Positions 1-9,132 of a stretch of DNA of 57,034 nucleotides are shown here, piece by piece. The translations under genes and the position numbers were made by a program. Under the pieces are notes generated by a model, which saw only the letters and a program-made list of their open reading frames with translations, was not told the DNA's origin and searched no databases. Position 1 is the stretch's first letter. Each line of letters begins with the position of its first letter. Source of the DNA: Rubellimicrobium sp. CFH 75288 (GTDB lineage Bacteria; Pseudomonadota; Alphaproteobacteria; Rhodobacterales; Rhodobacteraceae); NCBI RefSeq assembly GCF_009904055.1, contig NZ_WYDP01000015.1, positions 1-57,034 of the forward strand. The letters run 5' to 3'.

Positions 1-22
1 ACACGATTTGTGCAACAGAGCC
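1..22. mobile_element. Probable terminal inverted repeat of an IS6-family insertion sequence
   Basis: Read on the minus strand the first 22 bases begin GGCTCTGTTGCA and continue CAAATCGTG. The first 12 bases are, from memory, those of IS6-family ends such as IS6100, and the following bases also resemble that element. Position 22 would be the outer edge of the element, which would extend out of the window to the left. The similarity is recalled, not searched. The neighbouring acetoacetate-decarboxylase reading frame stops looking like its family exactly here, which fits an insertion. No transposase is inside the window. Confidence 0.45.
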
Positions 23-469
23 CGTCACGATGTCGATGCCGTTGCGGACGATGCGGCCCACGATCAGGTCGCCGCGCATCTCGATGGAGGGCTCGGCCAG
101 CTTCTTGGGCTGCCCGTGGATCTCGCGCCCGTGCGCCACCCCCACCTCCGAGGACAGGAACAGGTAGGGCGAATAGGCGCCCGCCTCGCCGCCGGGCAGC
201 GCAGCGCCGACCATGACGTTGGCCTCGCGATAGGGGCCGAGCCAGTCGGTGTCGTTCATGCGGTAGAGGTGGATCATCACCGCATCGCCCGTGGGCACGA
301 GCGGCTCGGGCAGGAGCGCGGCCACGGCCTCCCGATCGGTGCGGTAGCAGAGCGTGAGCACGTCCACGTCGCGGAACGAGAACGGGAAGCGCGGGATCGT
401 GGGGGCATCGAGCGGTGTGGAGAAGCCGCCCCTGACGATGTCCTCGCGCCGGTTGCCCTGTCGCGGCAT
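1..469 (-). CDS. Acetoacetate decarboxylase family protein, truncated at the window edge
   Basis: The minus-strand frame opens with ATG at 469 behind a GGAGGA ribosome binding site and runs off the window. About 149 residues are family-like. The motif HGQPKKL at residues 118-124 holds two adjacent lysines matching the Schiff-base lysine and its pKa-lowering neighbour in acetoacetate decarboxylase; LLPEPL at 52-57 and GPY at 78-80 are also typical. Family members decarboxylate acetoacetate, but many relatives act as aldolase-dehydratases on other oxo acids, so the substrate is open. It is the last gene of a sugar ABC transporter/GntR operon, which suggests catabolism of the imported compound. 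The last codons, beyond GIDIVTG, coincide with a probable IS6-type end, so the gene may be disrupted rather than merely cut by the window. Confidence 0.8.
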   Translation of the reverse strand, partial: MPRQGNRREDIVRGGFSTPLDAPTIPRFPFSFRDVDVLTLCYRTDREAVAALLPEPLVPTGDAVMIHLYRMNDTDWLGPYREANVMVGAALPGGEAGAYSPYLFLSSEVGVAHGREIHGQPKKLAEPSIEMRGDLIVGRIVRNGIDIVTGSVAQIV

Positions 470-480
470 GCCGTTCCTCC

Positions 481-1203
481 TCAGGCGCCCGTCGCGTCGC
501 GCAGGGCGGCGCGGACGTTGCGCATGTGCTCGCGCATGGCCTCCTCCGCGCCGGCGGCATCGCGGGCGGCGAGCGCCGCCACGAGACGCTGGTGATCCGC
601 GATGCTGCGCAGGCGCACCGCCTTGCGCTTCTGGAAGGCCTTGCGGCCCTGATCCCCCAAGACCTGCAGGAGGCGCCCGAAGCGGGTCAGGAAGGGATTG
701 CCGGCCGCCTCCAGGATGGTCTTGTGCAGCTCCACATCCGTGTCCGAGAAGAGCTCGGCATCCTCCGGCGCGCCGAGCTGGAGCGCGACGAGGTCGTCGA
801 GCCGCGCGATCTCCCGATCGGTCAGCCGCGGGGCCGCCAGACGGGCGAGCAGGGGTTCGTATTCGATGCGCGCCTCGAAGAGCGTGGCCATGTCCCCCGC
901 GCCGAGGGTCACAAAGAGGTCGAGCGGCCGCAGCGGCCCCTCGGGATCGGGGGTGGTGACGACGGCGCCGGCACCGTGGCGGATCTCCAGCACGCCGAGG
1001 ATGGCGAGGGCGCGCAGCGCCTCCCGCAGGGTGGGTCGGCTCACGGCGAGAAGGCTGGCCAGTTCGCGCTCGGGCGGCAGGCGGTCGCCGGGCCTGAGCT
1101 GGCCCGACCGCATCAGGTCGAGCACGCGCGAGACGACAAGGTCCGGCGTCGTCCGGCGCGGCAGGGGCGCGGTGAGTGCCTCGCGCGGGGAGAGGGCAGT
1201 CAT
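481..1203 (-). CDS. FadR-subfamily GntR transcriptional regulator (FCD domain)
   Basis: This 240-residue protein has an N-terminal winged helix-turn-helix (about residues 20-90, with the GntR signature PGDRLPPERELA and SRPTLREALR) and a C-terminal all-helical FCD ligand domain (about 105-232). D156, H160, H204 and H226 sit where FCD proteins bind a metal ion that helps hold a carboxylate or sugar-acid ligand. Its ATG overlaps the stop of the upstream permease gene by 4 bp, so it is co-transcribed with the ABC transporter. It probably represses its own operon through the palindrome at 5883-5893 and is released by the transported compound or a breakdown product; that is inference from context. 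Confidence 0.9.
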   Translation of the reverse strand: MTALSPREALTAPLPRRTTPDLVVSRVLDLMRSGQLRPGDRLPPERELASLLAVSRPTLREALRALAILGVLEIRHGAGAVVTTPDPEGPLRPLDLFVTLGAGDMATLFEARIEYEPLLARLAAPRLTDREIARLDDLVALQLGAPEDAELFSDTDVELHKTILEAAGNPFLTRFGRLLQVLGDQGRKAFQKRKAVRLRSIADHQRLVAALAARDAAGAEEAMREHMRNVRAALRDATGA

Positions 1204-2174
1204 GACACGGCCTCGGGCCGGTGGAGGACCCGCTGGAACCAGCCGCGGAACACGGGAACCATGACCGACAGGATCAGCAGGACCCCGAGGACGCCGGACT
1301 GGATGTGCCCCGTCAGGTTGGCGAGCGCCATCCCGTTGCGCAGGCTGAGGACGATCAGGATGGCGAGGACCGTTCCCGTGACCGAGCCCACGCCCCCGAA
1401 GATCGAGACGCCGCCGAGCAGCACGATGGTGATGATGTCGAGTTCGAAGCCCAGCGCAACATCGCCCCGCACCGCACCGACGCGGGCGGCGAACAGAAGG
1501 CCCGCCAGCGCCGCGACGCCGGAGGAGGCGACCAGCACCGCCGTCTTGACCCGTCCCACATCCACGCCGGAATACTCGGCCACAGCCCGGCTGGCGCCGA
1601 TCACCGTGACCTGGCGGCCGAACACCGTCCTGTGGAGCAGGACCCAGGCCAGGGCCGCCATGGCGAAGAACAGGAGGATGGCAAACGGAAAGGGGCCGAT
1701 CAGCGGCTTCTGTCCCAGGGCGTTGAACCAGGCCGGAAAGCCCCCGATGCCGCGATCCTCCACGAGGACGCGGGCGAGACCGCGGAAGGCGATCATGGTG
1801 GCCAGCGTCACCACCAGCGAGGGCAGGCCCACCCGGACGACCCAGAAGGCGTTGAATCCGCCGCAGGCCAGCCCCAGGAGCAGCACGAGCGGGATCGCGG
1901 CGGCGGCCGGAACGCCGGCCCCGTGGAGCCAGCCGAAGCTGCAGGCGGCCAGCCCCATCACGGAGGCCACGGACAGGTCGATCTCGCCGTTGATGATGAC
2001 AAAGGTCATGGCGAGCGCGACGATGACCTTCTCGATGGACAGCTGGAACAGGTTGACCTGATTGCCCAGCGTCAGGAAGACGGGCGAGGCGAGCGCGTTC
2101 CAGGCGTAGAGCAGCACCAGCACGAGGAGGAGGAATCCCTCCCAGCTTGTCAGGCGCTCGCGCAGGGCGGTCAT
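1200..2174 (-). CDS. Sugar-type ABC transporter permease (RbsC/AraH family)
   Basis: The product is a 324-residue inner-membrane protein with 8-10 hydrophobic segments and the family signatures INGEIDLSVAS near residue 70 and GGVSIFGGVGSVTGT near 260. It would pair with the permease encoded immediately upstream to form the channel of a carbohydrate uptake ABC transporter. The ATG at 2174 is chosen because it overlaps the upstream permease stop by 4 bp and places a hydrophobic segment at the usual distance; the longer open frame upstream is only a shadow of the neighbour. The substrate cannot be read from the permease. Confidence 0.9.
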   Translation of the reverse strand: MTALRERLTSWEGFLLLVLVLLYAWNALASPVFLTLGNQVNLFQLSIEKVIVALAMTFVIINGEIDLSVASVMGLAACSFGWLHGAGVPAAAAIPLVLLLGLACGGFNAFWVVRVGLPSLVVTLATMIAFRGLARVLVEDRGIGGFPAWFNALGQKPLIGPFPFAILLFFAMAALAWVLLHRTVFGRQVTVIGASRAVAEYSGVDVGRVKTAVLVASSGVAALAGLLFAARVGAVRGDVALGFELDIITIVLLGGVSIFGGVGSVTGTVLAILIVLSLRNGMALANLTGHIQSGVLGVLLILSVMVPVFRGWFQRVLHRPEAVS

Positions 2175-3211
2175 GGCCGGGCCTCGCCCGAGGGGGCCAG
2201 GGCGGGGCGGGCTCCGGGAAGGCTGCGCCGGGCCCGGCGGCGCAGCAGACGACGGGTCAGCAGCGCGTCGAGGGCCACCGCGCCCAGGATCAGGAAGCCC
2301 AGGACGGCTTCCCGCCAGAATTCGGAAACCAGCGCCCAGCGCACGAGGGAGGTGTCGATCAGGTCGATCAGGGTTGCCCCGATCAGCACGCCCAGGACCG
2401 AGCCCGACCCGCCGAAGATGTTGACCCCTCCCACGACCACCGCGCCGACCGAGCGCAGCTCCCATGACAGTCCCGCGACCACCGTGATGTTGCCGAAGCG
2501 GCTCAGGAACAGGAAGCCCGCCAGACCCGCCAGAGCGCCGGAGATCACGAAGGCCCGGAACACGGTCGCGCGCAGGTCGATCCCGGCAAAGGCGGCGGCG
2601 TCGGGGTTGGAGCCCACGGCGTAGAACTGGCGCCCCGCGCGCGTCCGCGCCAGCACGACATGCGCCACGATCACGACGGCCAGGGCGAGAAGCACCATCC
2701 AGCGCAGCTGGATGCCTTCCCAGCTCAGCGCGTTGGCTTGGGCGAAGGCCGGCACCCAGGCGGGCAGGGAGGCCATGGTGATCGAGGCGCCGCCCGAGAA
2801 CTGGACCAGAAGCGACCGGAAGATGGCCAGCGTGCCCAGCGTCACGATGATCGAGGGCAGGGCGAAGCGGGAGACGAGAAAGCCGTTCACGGCTCCGAGG
2901 CAGCCCCCCATTGCCATTGCCACCAGGGGAACGAGGAGCGGCGGCAGGTCCGGAAACGCTCCGAGCAGCCCCCCGGTGGCGTAGGCCGTCGCCCCCACGA
3001 TGGAGCCCACCGACAGGTCGATGTTGCGCGTGAGGACCACGAAGGCCTGTCCCACAGCGACGGGCAGGATGACGGCGACAGAGGTGGAGATGCGGTTGAA
3101 GAGGCGCGCATCCAGATAGTTGGGGATCTGGGTGGCGAAGAAGACCACCGTCAGCGCCAGCACGGCCAGAAGGACCAGCAGCCGGAGCGCGGGTGCGGAG
3201 AGCGGGGTCAT
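2171..3211 (-). CDS. Sugar-type ABC transporter permease (RbsC/AraH family)
   Basis: This 346-residue polytopic permease is the partner of the downstream one. It carries LTRNIDLSVGSIVGA near residue 60 and GGVNIFGGSGSVLG near 270, the conserved loops of the BPD_transp_2 family, and an Arg-rich cytoplasmic tail. Start (3211) and stop (2171) both overlap neighbouring genes by 4 bp, so translation is coupled along the operon. Two different permeases with a double-domain ATPase and one binding protein is the layout of rhamnose, ribose and autoinducer-2 type importers. Confidence 0.9.
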   Translation of the reverse strand: MTPLSAPALRLLVLLAVLALTVVFFATQIPNYLDARLFNRISTSVAVILPVAVGQAFVVLTRNIDLSVGSIVGATAYATGGLLGAFPDLPPLLVPLVAMAMGGCLGAVNGFLVSRFALPSIIVTLGTLAIFRSLLVQFSGGASITMASLPAWVPAFAQANALSWEGIQLRWMVLLALAVVIVAHVVLARTRAGRQFYAVGSNPDAAAFAGIDLRATVFRAFVISGALAGLAGFLFLSRFGNITVVAGLSWELRSVGAVVVGGVNIFGGSGSVLGVLIGATLIDLIDTSLVRWALVSEFWREAVLGFLILGAVALDALLTRRLLRRRARRSLPGARPALAPSGEARP

Positions 3212-4710
3212 GCTGCGGCCTCTCCGGCGCCGACGGCCAGGCGCATGACGGCTTCTTCCGAGGTCCGGGCGCCGGGCAGGTCTCCCACGAGACGACCTTC
3301 GCGCATCACGAGCACGCGGTCGGCCAGCGACAGGACCTCGGGCAGATCGGACGAGATCACGAGGATCGCCACCCCCTCGCCGGCCAGGTCGCGGAGGATG
3401 CGGTGCACCTCGGCCTTGGCGCCGATGTCGATGCCGCGGGTGGGTTCGTCCACGATCAGGATGCGCGGCGCGGTGTTGAGCCACTTGGCCAGCATCACCT
3501 TCTGCTGGTTGCCGCCCGACAGCGTGCCCACCGGCACCTCCGGCCCGGCGGCCTTGATGCGCATCGCATCGCGGAAGCGCAGGGCATCGGCCCGTTCGCG
3601 CGCGCGGTCGAGCAGCCCCCGGCCATCGCGATAGGCCTCGAGCCGGGGCAGGGTGATGTTGGCTTCGACAGACAGGCCGAGGGCCAGCCCGAGCTTGCGC
3701 CGGTCCTCCGGGACATAGGCGAGGCCCAGACGCATGGCGTCGCGGGGCGACCGGATGATGGCGGGTCTGCCCTCGATCTCGACCGTGCCCCGATCGGCCG
3801 GCGCGACTCCGAACAGGGCCAGCGCGACGTCCGTGCGCCGCGCCCCGACCAGCCCTGCCAGGCAGACGATCTCGCCTGCGGCCAGTTCGAAGGAGATGTC
3901 CTCGAAAACCCCGGTGCGACCCAGCCGCCGGACGGCAAGGACACGTTGCCCGGTCGCGCGGGACGGAGTCCGGGCGAAGCGGCCTTCCATGTCGCGGCCC
4001 ACCATCTCGGAGACGAGGCCCGCCTGGGTCACTTCGGATCGCGGGCGGGTCGAGACGTGGCGGCCGTCGCGCATCACCGTCACCATGTCGGCCAGGGCGA
4101 AGACCTCCTCGAGCCGGTGGGAGATGTAGAGGACGGCCACCCCTTCGGCCCGCAGGGCGCGCGCGATGCCGTGCAGGCGGCCCACCTCGTGTTCGGACAG
4201 CGCGGCCGAGGGCTCGTCCATGATGAGGACGCGCACGCGCAGTCCGATGGCACGCGCGATCTCGACGGTCTGCTGCTCGGCCAGCGTCAGCTCGCCGGCC
4301 GGGCGCGAGGGGTCGAGCGCCACGCCGAGCCGGGCGATCAGGGCGGCGGCCTCGCGCTCGAGGCCGGCCCAGTCGATCCATGGCGGCCGGTCTTGGTGGG
4401 AGATGAAGATGTTCTCGGCCACCGAGAGGTCGGGAAAGACCATCGGTTCCTGGTAGATCGCCGCGATTCCCGCACGCTGGGCCTCCGCGGTGGAGCGGAA
4501 GCGGACCTCCTGCCCGTCCACGAGGATGCTGCCCGACGAGGGCGGATGGAGGCCCGTCACCGTCTTGATGAGGGTGGACTTGCCCGCGCCGTTCTCGCCG
4601 ACAAGCGCGTGGATCGTGCCCGCCCGCAGGGCGAAGGAGACGTCGTCGAGCGCGCGTGTCGGCCCGAACGTCTTGCTGACGCGGCGCAGCTCCAGGAGGG
4701 GTGCATCCAT
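3208..4710 (-). CDS. Sugar ABC transporter ATP-binding protein with two nucleotide-binding domains (RbsA/MglA type)
   Basis: The 500-residue protein has two ABC cassettes in tandem. The first has a good Walker A (GENGAGKS, 38-45) and Walker B (LIMDEPSAAL) but a degenerate signature (LTLAEQQ). The second lacks a proper Walker A (GLVGARRT) but has a perfect LSGGNQQK signature and Walker B LIVDEPTRGID. This asymmetry is normal for RbsA/MglA proteins, which form both composite ATP sites in one chain. It energises the two permeases encoded downstream. The ATG at 4710 gives the family's usual N-terminus (LELRRVSKTFG) and length; an in-frame ATG further upstream would add an unconserved extension. 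Confidence 0.93.
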   Translation of the reverse strand: MDAPLLELRRVSKTFGPTRALDDVSFALRAGTIHALVGENGAGKSTLIKTVTGLHPPSSGSILVDGQEVRFRSTAEAQRAGIAAIYQEPMVFPDLSVAENIFISHQDRPPWIDWAGLEREAAALIARLGVALDPSRPAGELTLAEQQTVEIARAIGLRVRVLIMDEPSAALSEHEVGRLHGIARALRAEGVAVLYISHRLEEVFALADMVTVMRDGRHVSTRPRSEVTQAGLVSEMVGRDMEGRFARTPSRATGQRVLAVRRLGRTGVFEDISFELAAGEIVCLAGLVGARRTDVALALFGVAPADRGTVEIEGRPAIIRSPRDAMRLGLAYVPEDRRKLGLALGLSVEANITLPRLEAYRDGRGLLDRARERADALRFRDAMRIKAAGPEVPVGTLSGGNQQKVMLAKWLNTAPRILIVDEPTRGIDIGAKAEVHRILRDLAGEGVAILVISSDLPEVLSLADRVLVMREGRLVGDLPGARTSEEAVMRLAVGAGEAAA

Positions 4711-4780
4711 GACTGGCTGTCCCGGTGCGGCAGGAGCAGGCCGGCACCCTTCCGGAGCCGGCCCGCCCGAGGCCATTCTG

Positions 4781-5821
4781 CTATTGCGCGGCAGCCTCGA
4801 CATTCTCGGCCGTATAGACCGTGAAGGGTCCCATCAGGACGCGCAAACCGTTGTCGCGAGTGGGATCGCGCTCGATCGTGTAGGTTCCCATCCGGCCGGC
4901 CTCGAAGGTCTGTCCCTCCGCCGCCTCGATGGCCCCCGTCGCCAGAAGGTAGCCGACATAATAGGCGAGGTAGCCGAGATCCACGAAGCTCCAGAGCGCG
5001 AATTGCGGCGCGCAGCCGTTGAGGGTGTAAGACACCATCTCGGCGGGCACGCCGAGGCCAGACACCTTGACGCGGTCGCACAACCCCTCGTCCTGCATCG
5101 CCTTGGCGGCCGCCACAATGCCGACGGAGGTCGGCGCCATGATGAGCTCGAGATCGGGATGGGCGTCCACGAGCGCAAGGGCGCGGTTATAGCTCACCTC
5201 CGACTGGTCGTCGCCATAGACGGTGTCCACGAGTTCGAGCCCGGCATATTTCTCGTCGGCGGCGAGGGCGGCCTGCATCGCAGCGATCCAGGCGTTCTGG
5301 TTGGCCGCGTCGGGCGTGGCCGAAAGGATCGCGAACTGCCCCTCGCCGTCCATGATCGAATGGGCCATGTCGGCCATCACGACGCCGATCTCGGCGAAGT
5401 CCACTTGCGCCACGAACAGGCTTTCGCCCTCGCCCGACGGGATCGGGCTGTCCCAGGTCACCACCCGGGTCCCCGCCTCCTGCGCGGCCTGCGCCGCGGG
5501 CACGATCTGGTCGCCGGCATTGTTGCTGAGAAGGACCACATCGCGCCCCTGCGAGGCGGCAGTGGTGAGGATCTCGATCTGCCCGGCGACCGAGTTCTCC
5601 GGGGTGGGGCCGGTATAGAGCAGCTCGCCCGGATTGCCGAGTTCGGCATGGGCCTCCTGGGCGCCGCGATGGGCCTGATCGAACGGCAGGATGCCGAGGA
5701 ACTTCGGCAGCAGGACCATGTCCACCGCCTGGCCGGGCCCGGCCGTCGCGGCGTCCTGGGCGATCGCGGGGGCGCCGCAGAACGCGGCCACAGCCAGCGC
5801 GGAAAGGGTGAGATGACGCAT
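4781..5821 (-). CDS. Periplasmic sugar-binding protein of an ABC transporter (RhaS/LsrB-like)
   Basis: First gene of the operon; 346 residues with a Sec signal peptide (cleavage likely after AIAQ, residue 22) and no lipobox. The mature part looks like the periplasmic binding protein type 1 fold of the ribose/rhamnose/AI-2 cluster: [16 protein letters not shown] near the start, [16 protein letters not shown] and WDSPIP in the first lobe and a second lobe with [18 protein letters not shown]. Translation starts at ATG 5821 behind a strong GGGAGGAG site. It delivers the substrate to the two permeases. Substrate identity is unknown; rhamnose-like sugars are the nearest guess from the family. Confidence 0.87.
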   Translation of the reverse strand: MRHLTLSALAVAAFCGAPAIAQDAATAGPGQAVDMVLLPKFLGILPFDQAHRGAQEAHAELGNPGELLYTGPTPENSVAGQIEILTTAASQGRDVVLLSNNAGDQIVPAAQAAQEAGTRVVTWDSPIPSGEGESLFVAQVDFAEIGVVMADMAHSIMDGEGQFAILSATPDAANQNAWIAAMQAALAADEKYAGLELVDTVYGDDQSEVSYNRALALVDAHPDLELIMAPTSVGIVAAAKAMQDEGLCDRVKVSGLGVPAEMVSYTLNGCAPQFALWSFVDLGYLAYYVGYLLATGAIEAAEGQTFEAGRMGTYTIERDPTRDNGLRVLMGPFTVYTAENVEAAAQ

Positions 5822-5878
5822 CGGTGCTCCTCCCTGATCGAGCGTCCGGGCAGGTTCTGACGACCCGCCTCCTCCGGC

Positions 5879-5908
5879 ATAGTGGTCTGACCAATTACCT
5901 TGTGTCAA
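5879..5908 (-). promoter_or_regulatory. Candidate sigma-70 promoter of the sugar ABC transporter operon
   Basis: On the minus strand a perfect TTGACA (-35, 5903-5908) is followed after 18 bases by CACTAT (-10, 5879-5884), about 60 bases upstream of the binding-protein start at 5821. The -10 is weak (3 of 6 consensus bases), which suits a regulated promoter. The palindrome at 5883-5893 falls between the two boxes. Confidence 0.5.
5883..5893. promoter_or_regulatory. Palindromic operator candidate for the FadR-type regulator
   Basis: TGGTCTGACCA is a perfect palindrome around a central T and fits the TGGTnnnACCA pattern bound by FadR-subfamily GntR proteins such as PdhR and LldR. It overlaps the -10 edge and spacer of the predicted promoter, so a bound repressor would block RNA polymerase. 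The operon it controls encodes its own GntR regulator at 481-1203. Confidence 0.55.
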
Positions 5909-5977
5909 CGGATTGCGTCGCGCTTGCCGCGCGTGCCGCCCTGCGCCACCTCTGAGGAGCACCGAGGGAGGACCGCC

Positions 5978-6991
5978 GTGCCGAGCGACCGCAAGAACCA
6001 GCATCTGGACATCGTGCTGGCCGGACAGGCCGCCGGAGGAGGCGAAACGGGTCTCGACGCGGTCCGGTTCGTCCATGTGGCGCTGCCCGAACTCCATCTC
6101 GACGAGGTGGACCTGTCCACGACCTTTCTCGGCCGGCGCCTGGACGCCCCGCTTCTGGTCAGCTCCATGACGGGCGGGCCCGAAAGGGCCGAGACGATCA
6201 ACCGCCATCTCGCCGAGGCCTGCGAGGCCCTGCGCCTGCCGCTCGCCGTGGGAAGCCAGCGCGTGGCGCTCGAAGGGAAGGGAGCGGGCGGTCTGGGCCG
6301 CGGCCTGCGCCGTCTGGCCCCTTCCGTCCCGATCCTCGCCAACTGGGGAGCGGCGCAGCTCAATACCGGCTTCGGCCCGGACGAGGCGCGCCGCGCCATC
6401 GACATGATCGAGGCCGATGCCCTGATCCTGCATCTCAATCCCCTGCAGGAGGCCGTCCAGCCCGAAGGCGACCGGGACTGGCGGGGGCTTCTGGGGCGGA
6501 TCGAGGCGCTGGCGCGCACCCTGCCGGTGCCGCTGGTGGTCAAGGAGGTGGGGGCCGGCCTGTCGGGCCCGGTGGCCCGGCAATTGTGGGAGGCGGGGGT
6601 CGGCGTGCTGGACGTGGCCGGGGCCGGCGGCACGAGCTGGGCCCTGGTCGAGTCCGAGCGTGCCGCGGATGTCCGGGGCGCCGCCGTGGCCCGGGCCTTC
6701 GCCCGGTGGGGCATTCCCACCGCCGAGGCGATCGTCGCCGTTCGGGCGGCCTGCCCCGAGGCGGTGGTGATCGGCTCGGGCGGGATCCGCGACGGGGTGG
6801 ATGCCGCGCGCGCCATCCGCCTCGGGGCCGATCTCGTGGGGCAGGCGGCGGGCCTGCTGGAGGCGGCTCTCCGGTCGGCCGAGGCGGTGGCCGACCATCT
6901 GGGCACGATGATCGCCCAGTTGCGCGTGGCCTGCTTCTGCACGGGCTCCCGGGACCTGTCGGCCCTGCGGCAGGCGGCCCTTCTAGCCTAG
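5978..6991 (+). CDS. fni: Type 2 isopentenyl-diphosphate delta-isomerase (FMN-dependent)
   Basis: This 337-residue TIM-barrel flavoprotein interconverts isopentenyl and dimethylallyl diphosphate. Diagnostic motifs are RKNQHLDI (5-12), SSMTGG (62-67), GSQR (92-95), [14 protein letters not shown] (152-165), [17 protein letters not shown] and GSGGIRDG. The GTG at 5978 is chosen because GGGAGG lies just upstream and it leaves the family's RKNQH close to the N-terminus; an ATG at 5900 would add 26 unconserved residues. Its 3' end overlaps the convergent hpnE gene by 9 bp. Placed beside squalene and carotenoid genes, it would balance the C5 units supplied by the MEP pathway (ispE is at 21 kb). Confidence 0.93.
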   Translation: MPSDRKNQHLDIVLAGQAAGGGETGLDAVRFVHVALPELHLDEVDLSTTFLGRRLDAPLLVSSMTGGPERAETINRHLAEACEALRLPLAVGSQRVALEGKGAGGLGRGLRRLAPSVPILANWGAAQLNTGFGPDEARRAIDMIEADALILHLNPLQEAVQPEGDRDWRGLLGRIEALARTLPVPLVVKEVGAGLSGPVARQLWEAGVGVLDVAGAGGTSWALVESERAADVRGAAVARAFARWGIPTAEAIVAVRAACPEAVVIGSGGIRDGVDAARAIRLGADLVGQAAGLLEAALRSAEAVADHLGTMIAQLRVACFCTGSRDLSALRQAALLA

Positions 6992-8230
6992 CAGGATCTG
7001 CGCCGCCCGGCGGCCCGACAGGACCGCTCCCTCCAGCGTCGCCGGCAGGCCGGTGGCGACGTGATCGCCCGCCAGCACGAGGTTGCGCAGCGCGGTCCGG
7101 CCCGCCGCGCGGCGCGCCGCTCCGGCGGGCGACTGGTCGAAGGTCGCCCAGCGCTCCCGCAGGAGGCGCGCGGCGAGGGGCGGCTCCTGCAGGCCGAGCG
7201 CCCGGGCCGTCTCGTCCCAGAGCCGCGCCAGGGCCTCCTTGCGGCCCAGCGACCAGGCCGGGCCGGCTTCCGCGGCCGAGATCGTCACGGACACCACGTC
7301 GTCGCGCAGGAACAGCCACTGGGCGGCTCCCCCCAGGAGCCCCAGGATGGGCGGCGCCCCCTCGGCCGCTCCCGCAGGAAGCCGGAAATGCGCGTTCAGG
7401 ATGGCATGGCCCGGCTTCGGCAAGACGAGGCCGGGCAGGAGCGCGGCCAGCGCCTGCGGCGGCAAGGCCAGGACGACCCCGTCCCCGGGACCGAGCGGGA
7501 CCCGCTCGCCCGCGATCCGAAGGACCGTCGCCCGGGTGCCGTCGGTCTCCACCGCCTCGAGCGGACGGCGGAACCGGATCGCGCTTCCCTTCTGCAAGAG
7601 CCGCGCGAGCGCCGGATCGACCAGCGCCGCGCCGAGCCCCTCCGGGGCGAGGACCGGCCGGGCCGCTGCGGCCCCGCGGCCGATCGACCGGATCAACGCC
7701 GCGCGCAAGAGGCTAGCCGAGGCGCGCTCGGGCGGCGTGTTGAGGACGGCGAGGCAGAGCGGCTCCCAGAAGCCGCGCCAGAGCGGCCCCCGGTCGCGCA
7801 CGGCACCGGCGACGGTGGCGCGCGGCCCCGCGGTCAGAAGGCCGACCGCCCCGCGCAGGATCTCGCTCGCCCCCGCCCCCGGAGGGCGGCTTGCGGACCC
7901 GAGCGCACCAAGCGGCGACCGGGGCAGCCGGATGGTCCAGCGCCTGCCGGTGTCCAGATCGACAAACGGGAACGCGGCCTCGGACAGGGGCCGGAGGCGG
8001 TCGGCAGCGCCGATCCGTTCGGCATGGGAGAGCACCGCGCTGTTGGCCGTCAGGATGAGGTGGCTGCCGTTGTCTACCCGACGGCCCAGAACCTCGTCGA
8101 AATAGCTGCGACAGCGACCCCCCGCCTTGGGGGACGCTTCGTGCAGGTGGACCTCCACGCCCGCATCGGCCAGGTCGAGCGCGGCGGCCAGCCCGGCGAG
8201 CCCTGCACCCACCACATGAACGCGCCTCAC
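6983..8230 (-). CDS. hpnE: Hydroxysqualene dehydroxylase HpnE (FAD-dependent)
   Basis: A 415-residue member of the phytoene-desaturase/amine-oxidase flavoprotein group, with an N-terminal dinucleotide fold (GAGLAG, 8-13), the following GGRCRSY segment and a C-terminal FAD segment ([17 protein letters not shown]) that is characteristic of HpnE. HpnE reduces hydroxysqualene to squalene, the last of three steps started by HpnC and HpnD. Translation probably starts at GTG 8230, which overlaps the hpnD stop in a GTGA junction. Gene order C-D-E with overlapping junctions is the canonical arrangement. A generic carotenoid desaturase is the alternative, but the neighbours argue for HpnE. Confidence 0.9.
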   Translation of the reverse strand: MRRVHVVGAGLAGLAAALDLADAGVEVHLHEASPKAGGRCRSYFDEVLGRRVDNGSHLILTANSAVLSHAERIGAADRLRPLSEAAFPFVDLDTGRRWTIRLPRSPLGALGSASRPPGAGASEILRGAVGLLTAGPRATVAGAVRDRGPLWRGFWEPLCLAVLNTPPERASASLLRAALIRSIGRGAAAARPVLAPEGLGAALVDPALARLLQKGSAIRFRRPLEAVETDGTRATVLRIAGERVPLGPGDGVVLALPPQALAALLPGLVLPKPGHAILNAHFRLPAGAAEGAPPILGLLGGAAQWLFLRDDVVSVTISAAEAGPAWSLGRKEALARLWDETARALGLQEPPLAARLLRERWATFDQSPAGAARRAAGRTALRNLVLAGDHVATGLPATLEGAVLSGRRAAQILLG

Positions 8231-9132
8231 GCCCCGACGCTCCGTCCGATCAGGCCACGCGCGGCGCAGGCCAGACCGTCGGCAGCCTTGCGCCAGCCGG
8301 GACGGACGGGTGGCGCCGCGCTCCAGTCGGTTTCCATGATCCGCAGAAGCCGCTCGTAGGGGCCCATCATCGCCAGGGCGGGGAGGATCGACCGCCAGCG
8401 ATGGAGGCGGCCGAGCTGCTCGGCACGGAGGAACTGGCTGCGGGCGAGCCGGCCGAGCCGCGCCCGGGCCTCCGGCAGCGCGGGATGCCGCACCGCCAGA
8501 CCCGGATCGGGAGGAATCCCGCACGAGGCCAGAAGGGGCGCCGGCAGGTAGAGGCGGCCGCGCGCCGCGTCCTCCTCCACGTCGCGCAGGATGTTGACAA
8601 GCTGCATCCCGCGCGCGAGCGCCAGCGCGAAGCAGGTGGATTCGGGACCGCGCCAGGCCCCGAACACCCGCATCGACAGCATCCCCGCAGCACCCGCCAC
8701 GCAGCGGATGTAGCGGTCCAGCACGGCCGGTTCGGGAGCGACGATGGTGGCCGCGTCCATCCGCATCCCCTCCACCATCAGGTCGAACTCGGCGCGCGGC
8801 AGGTCATGGGCGGGAATCGCCCTGGCCAGCAGCCGGCCCACGGCGGTGCGGACGGGGCGGCCCTCGTAGAGGCTGGCGATCTCCTCGGCCCAGGCGTCCA
8901 GCGCCGCCTCGCGCGAGGCGGCTGGCAGACACCCGTCGGCAATGTCGTCCACGGAGCGGCAGAAGGCATAGACCGCGAGCATCGCCTCGCGCCGGGACCG
9001 CGGCAGAAGCCGCATGCCGATCACGAAGGACGACCCCGACGCCGCCACGAGACGACGCACCTCGGCAACCGGATCGCCAGCAGGCCCGACCGGCTCGCCC
9101 CTCGTCAGCAGCAGCCGGCCGGGGGCCGTCAT
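8227..9132 (-). CDS. hpnD: Presqualene diphosphate synthase HpnD
   Basis: The 301-residue squalene/phytoene-synthase-fold protein condenses two farnesyl diphosphates to presqualene diphosphate. Both aspartate-rich motifs that bind diphosphate through magnesium are present: DDIAD at 62-66 and DVEED at 184-188, the latter followed by GRLYLP. The ATG at 9132 overlaps the hpnC stop by 4 bp. Since HpnD and phytoene synthase CrtB share a fold, the assignment leans on the adjacent hpnC and hpnE. Confidence 0.92.
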   Translation of the reverse strand: MTAPGRLLLTRGEPVGPAGDPVAEVRRLVAASGSSFVIGMRLLPRSRREAMLAVYAFCRSVDDIADGCLPAASREAALDAWAEEIASLYEGRPVRTAVGRLLARAIPAHDLPRAEFDLMVEGMRMDAATIVAPEPAVLDRYIRCVAGAAGMLSMRVFGAWRGPESTCFALALARGMQLVNILRDVEEDAARGRLYLPAPLLASCGIPPDPGLAVRHPALPEARARLGRLARSQFLRAEQLGRLHRWRSILPALAMMGPYERLLRIMETDWSAAPPVRPGWRKAADGLACAARGLIGRSVGA

